Below, piece after piece: positions 1-10,400 of a stretch of DNA of 64,000 bases (position 1 is the stretch's first letter; every line of letters begins with the position of its first letter). Position numbers and translations under genes: made by a program. The notes under the pieces are model-generated. The model was not told the DNA's origin. It ran no database searches and worked only from the letters and a program-made list of their open reading frames with translations. Origin of the DNA: Bacteroidota bacterium (GTDB taxonomy: Bacteria; Bacteroidota; Bacteroidia; Cytophagales; Cyclobacteriaceae); contig JACPVX010000051.1 in the NCBI GenBank assembly GCA_016191555.1, forward strand, positions 229,378 to 293,377, written 5' to 3'.

Positions 1-826
1 TCATGATCGGATGAAATGGAGCGAGCATCGTCAGCCAGGGCACAGTTCCGGCAAGCACATTTTTATCGGGGTAATAAGCAAGAACTGCAAAATAAGTGAG
101 GAACCACGGAATGGTCATGAGCATACCAGAGATGATTCCGGCAATGATACTTTCACGTTTCGTTTGGATGTTGCTGTAAGTGAAGAAAGAGGCAGGGTAA
201 ACAGCTAAATTATAGCCTACATATAAAATGCCTGTCCAAATCAGTAAACCTATTGATGGTACTTCAGGCAGGTAACTTGTGTCCCAGCTTGAAAATACAG
301 CAATGATGTATTCACCCCGAGAGGTGAAAACCATTACAGCAAATAATATGTAGGCTGCAAAAAGGGCAATTGTGCCGATCGTCTCTAACTTGGCAATCAC
401 TTCATCGCCTTTGTAATTGAGCAATCCAACTAGCGATACTATTAATAAGACGCCAATCCATTTGTTGAACCCTACTGTTTCGTAAAGAATTTCGCCAGCG
501 GCTGCAGCCATTACAGCTATGATCAGAATGGCCAGCATCAGATAAACAATCTCATAAATGACCCATCCACGACCAATCATTTTCTTGAGAAGCGATTTGT
601 AGTCGTATACATTCCATTGGCGGCACGCTTCAATCGATAGAATGGAGATAAAAGAGAAGCCCACGAAAATAGCCAAACCGCTAATCCAGCCTCCTGCGCC
701 AAATTTGCCACCATATTCAACTATTTCTCTGCCCGTAGCATATCCGCCACCGATTAGAACAGATTGAAGAATAATGCCGGGCAGAAGGATTCTCTTCAAC
801 GCAGAGGTATTTGTTTTGGAAGTCAT
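1..826 (-). CDS. YkvI-like integral membrane protein (partial, C-terminus outside window)
   Basis: An open frame starts at an ATG at 826 and runs off the left edge, giving 275 visible residues. The N-terminus begins MTSKTNTSALKRILLPG and is followed by a Gly-rich first helix (SVLIGGGYATGREIVEYGG) and about seven further hydrophobic segments. The early GxYATGRE-type motif and helix pattern resemble the uncharacterised YkvI membrane proteins of the APC-like transporter superfamily. A solute transport role is inferred from that family; no substrate can be read from sequence. It is divergent from the giant gene that follows. It is a confident coding region because the frame stays open with ordinary membrane-protein composition; the family name is less certain. 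Confidence 0.75.
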   Translation of the reverse strand, partial: MTSKTNTSALKRILLPGIILQSVLIGGGYATGREIVEYGGKFGAGGWISGLAIFVGFSFISILSIEACRQWNVYDYKSLLKKMIGRGWVIYEIVYLMLAILIIAVMAAAAGEILYETVGFNKWIGVLLIVSLVGLLNYKGDEVIAKLETIGTIALFAAYILFAVMVFTSRGEYIIAVFSSWDTSYLPEVPSIGLLIWTGILYVGYNLAVYPASFFTYSNIQTKRESIIAGIISGMLMTIPWFLTYFAVLAYYPDKNVLAGTVPWLTMLAPFHPIM

Positions 827-1039
827 AACGATGGAGCAAGAAGGTTGGAAAGTGCGAGTGACTAATGGACGTTAGGTATTTTTTAATCCTGTGAACGGTG
901 AAAATAAACTGAATGAAAAAACCTGCAAACTTCTTTTGTTTGAGATTCTATCACCTTTAGAAAAAAAAGATTTAACATTTTTTCGATCAAAATTTTAATT
1001 GCAATCAAATATAAATACCTAAACAAGAAAAAATTAGAC

Positions 1040-1047
1040 TAATTTTG
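1040..1047 (+). promoter_or_regulatory. possible -7 element TAATTTTG upstream of the giant gene
   Basis: TAATTTTG matches the Bacteroidota -7 consensus TAnnTTTG. No TTG -33 element is found at the usual 17-21 bp spacing, so this is a weak call. If used, transcription would start near 1054 and leave a leader of about 360 nt before the chosen start of the giant gene. Confidence 0.3.
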
Positions 1048-1066
1048 GGGTTCTATATTCCCCAAT

Positions 1067-1360
1067 ATGAGCCTTTACTTCCCCGTGTTGTTTCTACTGC
1101 AAAAAGTTAGTTTCTACCTATCTATCACTGAAATTAACCTGAAAGAGGCTAAAAATTCGGCTTTAAGATTTAATAACACTTTCCTTCTTAGATTTCAAAG
1201 TGTCGAAAGATATACATCTGAGTCGGATGTGAAGATTTCTTCTTCGAAAAAAACTAATTTTTTTGAGGCAATTGATATAATCGACATGTGCCTTCTTAAG
1301 GCTTCTTCCATCCGAAGTATTGAGTCACGATTGCTTACGGCCGAAATCAAAAATTCTTAA
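1067..1360 (+). CDS. 97-codon leader ORF, doubtful
   Basis: An ATG-started frame of 97 codons sits between the candidate -7 element and the giant gene. It overlaps the extreme upstream extension of that gene's frame in another reading frame. The product has no signal peptide, no recognisable domain and an unremarkable mixed composition. A frame of this length is somewhat unexpected by chance in such AT-rich DNA, but nothing else supports coding. It could be a leader peptide, a decayed gene or noise. Confidence 0.2.
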   Translation: MSLYFPVLFLLQKVSFYLSITEINLKEAKNSALRFNNTFLLRFQSVERYTSESDVKISSSKKTNFFEAIDIIDMCLLKASSIRSIESRLLTAEIKNS

Positions 1361-1412
1361 TAAAATAATTTGTAAGACTTTAAAAGAAATGAGAATAAAT
1401 TACTTAAATAAA

Positions 1413-4400
1413 ATGAAAAAATCTGTGCGGTTTTCCCTGATCCTCAGCATCTTTCTTACCTCTTTCTTGTCACACGTAGCATTTTCGCAAACTACCGGTG
1501 ACTACCAATCCAATGCAGCCTCTTTCAACTGGACAGCTACGGCCAATTGGCAGCGATGGAATGGATCCGCTTGGGTAAGTAACCCTGCTGAGGGTTATCC
1601 TGGCCAAAATGCTTCTGGAATTGCAGGAACTGTAACGATCTTAAACACGCATACGGTTACACTCAACGTAAACCCAGCTCAAAGCATTGGGAATTTGATA
1701 TTAGCTTCCGGTAGCACGTTTGCTGGTGGTAATAACACCCTGACTCTGAGCGGTAATTTCACAAATAATGGTGGAACGTTTACCGTGGCTACAAGCACGA
1801 TTACATTTAATGGAACTGGTGCTCAAGCAATTAATGGAACAGTAGCATCACAATCTTTTAATAATATCATTGTCAATAAGGCAAGTGGCGCACTGTCGGT
1901 TGGCGGAAGCATAACTACCGTGAGTGTGGCATCATTTACCCAAACTCTGGGAGATTTTAATGCTCCTGCCACGCTTAACATAACAAGTGCATTTACATTG
2001 ACTGCAGGTAACTTTTCTGCAGGATCAAATTTGAATATTAACGGAGGTAATTTCGCTAATAATGGAGGTACGTTTGTCCCAAATACGGGCTCGGTTACAT
2101 TTACGAGCGGAGCTGCTCAGGCAATCAATGGCACAGCGGTAACTCAAACATTCAACAATTTAGTCATCAACAAATCAGGCAATACATTAACCGTTGGAGG
2201 AAGCACCACCACACTGAATGTAAATAACCTTACTCGCACGTTGGGTAATTTTACGGCACCAGCCACTCTTAACGTGAGTGGAACAATCACATTGACAGCG
2301 GGTACATTTACAGCCGGTACAAACACCAACCTTAGCGGAGACTTTATCAATGATGGAGGTACGTTTACGCCTGGCGCGAACACGGTAACTTTCAATGGAT
2401 CGGGTGCACAAACAATTTCAGGAGCTGTTGCTACTCAAACATTTGGCAACGTGATCATCAACAAGGCAGGAGGTGCAGTATCCGTTGGAGGAAGTACAAC
2501 TACTGTAAACGTTGCCGCCTTCACTCAAACGCTGGGCGATTTTAACGCCCCTGCTACTCTTGCAGCTACTGGTGCGGTTACATTGACTGCCGGCACATTT
2601 ACAGCTGGTGCAAATTTGAATATCAGTGGAGCTAGTTTCACAAACAATGGCGCAACGTTCGTACCCGGAGCGGGCGCTGTCACTTTCACCGGTGGTGCAG
2701 CACAACAGATTAACGGTACACCGGCTACCCAAACATTCAATAATCTAGTAATCAATAAATCAGCCAATACGCTGTCCGTAGGCGGCAGTACAACCACGTT
2801 GAATGTAAATAACCTTACAAGAACATTAGGTACTTTTGCAGCTCCAGCAACGGTGAGTGTGAGCGGATCATTGACTCTCACAGCAGGAACGTATACCGCA
2901 GGAGCCACAACCAATGTGGCAGGATCAATAATTAACACGGCCGGTACTTTTACTGCTGGTGCTAATACAAATGTTGGTGGAGATTTTACTAACAACGGAG
3001 GAACATTCACGCCAGGTGGCAATACGGTTACTTTCAATGGAACAGGTGCACAAGCCATTAATGGAACGGCTGTTACTCAAACGTTTAGTGCTATCATCAT
3101 TAATAAAACCAGTGGCGCTGTAACGGTTGGAGGAAGTTTAACTACAATCAATGCAACTACCTTTACTCAAACTCTTGGCGATTTTTCAGGTCCCGCTACA
3201 TTATCCGTTTCAGCAGGAATTACATTAACGGCAGGCACCCACACTGCTGGAGCTGCTATTAATATAACTGGAGGTAACTTCACCAATAATAATGGAGCAA
3301 CCTTTGTTCCGGGTTCAAATACACTTACATTCAGTTCAGGCGCAGCCCAGGCCATCAATGGTACATTGGTCGCACAAACTCTCGGTAACATAATCGTTAA
3401 TAAAGGTGGTGGATCAACATTATCAGTTGGGGGTGGCACGACTACCCTTAATACAGCTGCATTTACATTAACTGCTGGAAACTTCACTGCGCCAACTACG
3501 TTTTATGCTACCGGTGCATTTACGCTTACAGCTGGCACCTTTACAGCCAGCACAAATACAAATCTGGATGGCGACTTCATTAATAATGGAGGAACATTCT
3601 CCCCAGGCACTTTTACAGTAACTTTCGGAGGATCTGGAACAAAAACCATTACAGGATCAAATGCTACCATCGCCAGTTTTTATGATTTAGTAATTTCATC
3701 GGGAACTGTAGTGTATGGTTCTAGTGCAGTCAACAGAACCATTAACGTCTTAGACAATTTAACAATAACGGGTGGATCTTTTCTGTCTGGCACAACGGTA
3801 GGGAACGCACACATAATCAACTTAACTGGAAGCTTGCAAAACGATGGAACGATTGATTTCTCAGCTAATTCAGCCACCGCGCACCGAATTGTTTTCACAG
3901 GCGCTGGCGCAAAAACAATTAGCGGTGCAGGCAGCACTACATTCCAGAACATAGTGATGAGTACCACAGCCAGCGCAGTGGTGAATGTAAATGCGAATAC
4001 ACGTATCAATGGAACGTTGAGTTGGACGGCAGATGGTTTACTTATCCTAGGCGCGAATGATATCACTTTCGGTAACACTGCTTCAGCAACGTCACCAACC
4101 GCAAACCGCTATATTCAGGTAAATGGTACTTCAACATCTACAAGTCAGGTTGTCAAAGTAAGTAATGCCACCACGGCTTCTTGGCAATTTTTGTTCCCTA
4201 TCGGAACCGCAACAAATGGTTATACTCCCCTCGACTTAACTACTGCAACCATCACCAACGCACCTACAATTAATAGCAGACTGGCGGCAAAGGTTATTTT
4301 AGGAGTCGATGAGCCAGGAAAATTAAAACGTACATTCCGATTGAAGGTAACAGGCAATGGAATATCCACTACGTTCACCAATGGCCGTTTCAATTACCAG

Positions 4401-7400
4401 AGCCCAGGTGATGTTTCAGGAGCTGAACCTATTGCAAGCTATTCTAGTTTTTGGTATCAGAAAGAGTCAACAGGAATCTGGGTAAAAGTGAATGGTACTG
4501 CTCCAGGAACGATTAACACTTCACCCACGCTCTCATTCTTTACCGGCCCGACTACCTCACAGCCGTTATCCAATGACACTTACTATTTCACCATCGGAAC
4601 TCCAGGTGCGTATGGACAAACCTGGTACAGCTACCAAACAGGAGATTGGAGTAATCCACTTACATGGACTACCGATGGAAGCTCGTTTCCTTTGTATGTC
4701 AACCCAACCAACTCTATTCCGGGACTGGCCGACAATGTGATTATCAAGTCAGGTAACACGGTTACGATGGATATCAACAACGTAACAATTAATAGCATCA
4801 ACGTTATTGGTACACTTGATTTAGTAGCGACAACGGGTCATAACTTCACGACCATCAATGGATCGGGAAAAATAAAAATAGCCGGTGCTACCGATAACTT
4901 TCCAGCAGGTACATCCACTAATTTTATCGACAATGCAGTCGGTGGTACACTCGAAATCAACGGCTCAGGCATTCAGCTTGCCACTCCTCGAACATTCAAT
5001 AACATGATTGTTAATATGACTGGAGCTACAGATGCTGCTGTATTGAAAAGCAATTTTACGTTGAATGGAGACTTCACCATCACCAATGGATTATTTCAAT
5101 TTGAAAATGTTACTGCGCCCGCCATCCGAACATTTACGGTAAATGGAAACGTAACGATTTCAAGTACAGGAGGAATTCGTACAGCCAACGCCAACTTGCG
5201 TCATGAATTCAATTTATTTGGAGACTTTACAAACAATGGAACTGCATATTTTACAAACCGCGTTGTAGCAGATTACACTGGTGCAGAAGCAACTGACGGA
5301 ATAGTAGATGTTAATATGCGCAGCGCCAGTAAAGATCAAGCCATCACCTGTAATGGAGTGACTCGCTTTTATCGTCTGGAAATAAACAAAGGTACTGATG
5401 ATACTTACAAGGCTACCATCACAGCGGCTGACCCAACTTTCTTTAATTTATTTGGCAAGGCTGATTATGATACCAATACAAATCAAGCTGCCACCAATGA
5501 TAATGCGCTCGGGCTTATCTTCGGAACAGTTGAGATCGGACCTAATGTAACCATAGCAGCTCTAAACACAGGTACAGTTAATTATTCTGTTTATCAGGGT
5601 TCTCAATTGTGGGTTAATGGAGGATCCGTAAGTAAAATTGGCGATGCCTCCGCTAACGGAGCAATTGTTCCCTATGGAAAAGTAAGAGTAACACTTGGCT
5701 CTTTAACAGCTGATTGTGGTAGTGGATTAACTATACGAGAAAGTGGATCTGTGCAAGTGGAAGGTGGAACCCTTACCTCTCGATGTATACGCACATCCGT
5801 TTTAGGTACAAGTGCGGTAGGTAGTTACATTCAATCGGGAGGTACCGTAAACCTTACCGGTATAACAACGGGTGGTATTCAAACAGGATATGCTGAATTA
5901 AGCCTTACCTATACAGGTAATGTGTTTAACATGAGCGGGGGCACACTCACTATCAGAGGAGTTCATAATACTGCTGACCGTGCGGCCATCTTTATTAATT
6001 CAGATCCTGCTAACGTCAGCGTGACAGGAGGTACTGTCATATTTGAGATTAGTAACAACAACGCATATCGGATTACATCTCGTGCTCCCTTTTGGAACGT
6101 GATTTTACGTAAAACAGCGGGAACAACTACAGCTATTCAATTGGCTGGAACAACCTCAGGTACAGGTACTTTTCCGGATTTACAAACATTATTAATTCAG
6201 CCACTCGTAGTCTTAAACGATCTTACTATTGAAAGTCCCGTTACGTTTAATACTAACAATGCAGACGTAACTGTTGGTGGAGATTTTGAAATTAAGAATG
6301 GTGCGACTTATACATTTGGTACCAACACAACTACGATCAACGGATCGGGGGTTAGTTCCCTTGTGTTTGGTAACACTGCTACTACCCAATCATTCAATAA
6401 TTTGGTGATCAACAAAACCAATACAACAGATGAGGTGGCAGTCACTTCCGGAAGACCTAGCCCTAGTGCTGCTCTACAAGTAAATGGTACGCTGACGGTT
6501 TCAAAAGGTACTTTTAATTATGGTTCGTTCAATGTTTCAACGAAAAGTACAGTTACTCTCGGCTCTTCAGTGACTGTTGGAAAATTAGCTAGCACAGGTA
6601 AGTTGGTGATGGATGGTGCCTCTGCACAGACATTAAATTCGTCCTTAGCTTCAATCTACAATGTGGAAATCAACAACTCCAGCAACGTAACGCTTGCCAC
6701 CAATAATCTAACCATTTTGCAAACGCTGACTTTAACAGCAGGTAATTTTAATATCGGTATCTTGAAATTGACCTTAAGCGGTTCAACTGCTACGATAGCA
6801 GGGTCTTCGTTCAGCGCCACTAAGATGATTCAAACTGCTGCCAATGCATCTGATGGTGGTTTGGAATTATATCTTGATGCTAATGAAACGCTAACGTTCC
6901 CAATTGGCGTGGCCGGTAAATACACTCCTGTTACCGCCACATTTACCTCGTTCAGTGATGATGGTCTAGTGAAGATAAATCCAGTCAACGGAGTTTTACA
7001 GACTACGAACTTATCAGGTGGAGCGGATATACTCGCATACTACTGGCGAGTTGGTTCTTCGAACTTTACAGTTAAACCAACTGTTAGATACACCTTCCAG
7101 TATGTCATTGGAGATGTAGGAGGAGTTGAGGCTAACTATTTTCCTGGAAAAGTTTTGGATAGCAACCCTTTTACCCGATCAAGTGAAACGCCTTCCACGA
7201 AAGTGAACACAACAACAAAGGTGATTACTTTCAATGGTTCTGGCACTGGCTTTACGCTTGAGGATGCCAACTACACAGCTGGCGGTACAAATCGATTTAC
7301 TGGGTTGCCAATTGTTTACTACACTCGTGTGTTTGGTGACGGAAATAATATCGCGTGGACAAACGCTAACAACTGGACACTCGGAACTAACGGAGCATTT

Positions 7401-10400
7401 GCAAAGCATGACTCACGCCAATCTGCTGCGCCAGACTATCCAAAAGCAGGAGATATTGCAATTGTCGGTTACGTTCCATTTACCGATGTATTAGCCGCAG
7501 CGAATTTGGGCAAACCGCATGGTATCGCTATTAACAATGGACAAACTATTGACATAGCCGAACTTCGATTTGAACAAATGAAGGATGTATCGAATAACCC
7601 GACTGCTCGCAACTATGCTTTCAACTTCCAATTCAGACCAACTGTAGTAATCAACAACTATGGTACGCAAGGCCAATTGACGAATGCTAAGGTTTCAGGT
7701 GAAGGTATGTTTTGGATTCGTACATCGGCTGGTAATCCGTTATCAGATCCGTCCTTCACAGGTGTTGATTTGGGTTCATTCAATTTACAAGATTCTTCAT
7801 ACGTAGTTTATGAGAATGCCAACAATGGATCTATTTATAATAATATGCCTACGTCATTCCCTAACTTAATGATGGCTTCCAATGGATGGGGAAATCAAGA
7901 TCAGGACACTACGATTCCTAAAAACATTACTGTAAATGGCGATTTTGAGTTATTAGGAAATATCAATTTGGTTTTGAGCACAGGAGCTACTGGAGACATC
8001 ACAGTAAAACGAAAGTTTAGGTTCTTTAGATCGAATGCAAATGGAAATGACAGTGGTGGTGGAGGTGAATTGCGATTTGGAAATACCGGAACACCTCGCA
8101 CAATTAATATTCTTGGAGATTTATTAATAGGTAATGGTTATGCAGCCATCATACGCGTATTAACTCCTGGGACAACGCCAATTACGCATACAATTAATTT
8201 GTATGGAAACTTTACTCAAAGAACTACCGCGGGTAATGGATTTAAAGGTGGTGCTGTTGCAACAGAAGATCGAATTAACATGAATTTGCTCGGTTCAAGT
8301 TCAATGACACTTACCAACTCAGGAGGAGATGCGCCACAATTCTATTCGCTGACCGTTAATAAAGGTACTTCAATTGCTACCACCGCTTCGTTCAATTCTC
8401 TATTCACGATTGATGGACCTACCAACGCGGTAGCTAAACCTCTTACACTTACTAATGGTCTTTTCATCATTAACGCAGCAGCTAACATTGTTTTAACTTC
8501 GGGAGGCGCTGACTTTAATATTCCGGCAACGGCAGGATTAGAGGTGAAGGCAGGTACAGTGGCAACGACTACAACCAGCACCAATGCAAACATAACATTG
8601 GATGGTTTATTGAGAGTTAGTGGTGGTACTGTTACTGTAGATGGAGGTGGTGCAACTGATACGAACTATATTCAATATTCAAATTCTGGCAATGCGGCTA
8701 TCGAAGTAACTGGTGGAACATTAACGGTGGCTGGTCAAATTCGGAGAGACTTGACTAGCACTACAGGTATTTTGAAATATACTCAGTCAGCAGGTACTGT
8801 ACTTGTAGCCAACGAAGGAACCTCCACGGCAATCAGAGGTGTATTTGAAGTAATCAATCCGGGAAGCCAATTCAATCATTCGGGAGGATCATTTACCATT
8901 GTTCGTGGCAATGGAAGTGCATCTGTTCCATCGTTGTGGTTGGAGCCAGGTTCGACTTCAATTACAGCAGGTTCAACAATTACAATTGGTAACGCCAGCA
9001 CACCTGCCGGAACTATTGGAATTAAATCGTTGGCAACGTTGAATAACTTGAATATTGCAGGGTTAGCCGCAAGCACACCACAAGTGAGTTTGTATGTTAC
9101 GCCACTAACCGTAGCTGGTGACATAACGGTTGCCGCAAGCAACACCCTCAATGCGCTGAGTCGCGATCTTACGATTGGTGGGAATTTCACTGTTAACGGT
9201 ACATACACATCTGGAAACAATACAACCACATTTAATAACCCTAGCACTGCTACGATTGGCGGTGTAGTCTCAGCGCTGTCTTTTTATAATTTCACAAAGT
9301 CAGGAGTAGGTACTTTAACATTAGCTAGGGACATTACGGTAAATAGAGATTTGAAATCCAATGCTGGTGTGTTAGCAACGGCAACATTTACAATAAACTT
9401 GTTGCGCCATGCGGAAATCAATGCAACAATTACCAGCACAAGTGGAAGTGGTCTGATATTTGGAAGCACTACTACTCAGCAGCAATTAACTCGCGCAAGC
9501 AGTGGAACGGGAACCATGGGTATCGTTACAATCAATAACTCCAATGGAGTTATTATTCCAGACGGAAATGGCTATGATTTTAACATCACCACTAATCTAA
9601 GATTACAGTCAGGTGTTTTTGATATTGGTGGTAGCTTGCTATCCCTAGGTACCGCTGCTGTAATTACACCTGTTAATCCTTTCTCGGCTGCTAACTTAAT
9701 CCAAACGAATAGCTCATTCACTGATAAGGGAGTTAGAAAGCAGTTCCCAACAAATTATACTACTGACTTCGTGTTTCCGGTAGGCCAGGCATATTACACG
9801 CCTATAACATTCAATTTTAGCAGCGGTAATACAACAGGAAGTTCGGGAACACCAACAATTACAGTACGACCTTCTAATCGAGTACATCCTGTAATTGTAA
9901 ATGACGATGGAGTTGGTGAGCAACCCGATCCGGTTACATTCAATGATTTGAATAATGCATTGCAGTATTATTGGATCATCAGTGCCACGGGTGTTTCTAA
10001 CACATTTAAATCCAGCATGGCACTTCAATACACCCAACCATTGGTAGCGGCCGCAAGTCCTTACTATTCTGAGTCTGATTACATCGCTGCTAGAATACTT
10101 ACCGATCCATCAGTTAATCCATCATTGAACATTACAAAGCTATCCACAGCTGAGGTAAATGAAGGAACGAACACAATAACATTTAATTTCAGTAGTGTTG
10201 TGGACGAACGAAGTATTTCAGGAGAATATTTTGCAGGCGTGGATGTGGCCATACCTAATAATGTACCTACCTACACAACGGTGATGTCAGGAAATGTAGG
10301 AGATAATATTTACGACAGCCCGGTGTTTGGAGGCATTCCAACAGGATCTCGTGTAATTGTTTCACCAGGTCATACAGTTACTTTCAATACAGGGTCTGTG

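Larger units (their letters stand above)
827..1412. other. 586-bp AT-rich divergent intergenic region
   Basis: This gap separates the YkvI-like gene from the giant secreted protein. It is strongly AT-rich, with A-runs near 960-970. A single -7-like TAATTTTG lies at 1040-1047, and a 97-codon open frame of doubtful coding status lies at 1067-1360. No tRNA, terminator or inverted repeat of note was seen. It presumably carries promoters for both flanking genes. Confidence 0.6.

Noticed and set aside
1320..1412. Upstream ATG at 1320 as the start of the giant gene
   Set aside because: It would put about 31 charged residues before a complete signal peptide; 1413 gives the standard leader.
2144..3487. 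Long minus-strand open frames opposite the giant gene's repeats (e.g. 2525-3058, 3167-3487)
   Set aside because: They mirror the repeat periodicity and Val/Pro-rich composition forced by Thr/Asn/Gly codons on the other strand. They have no domain, start context or independent support.
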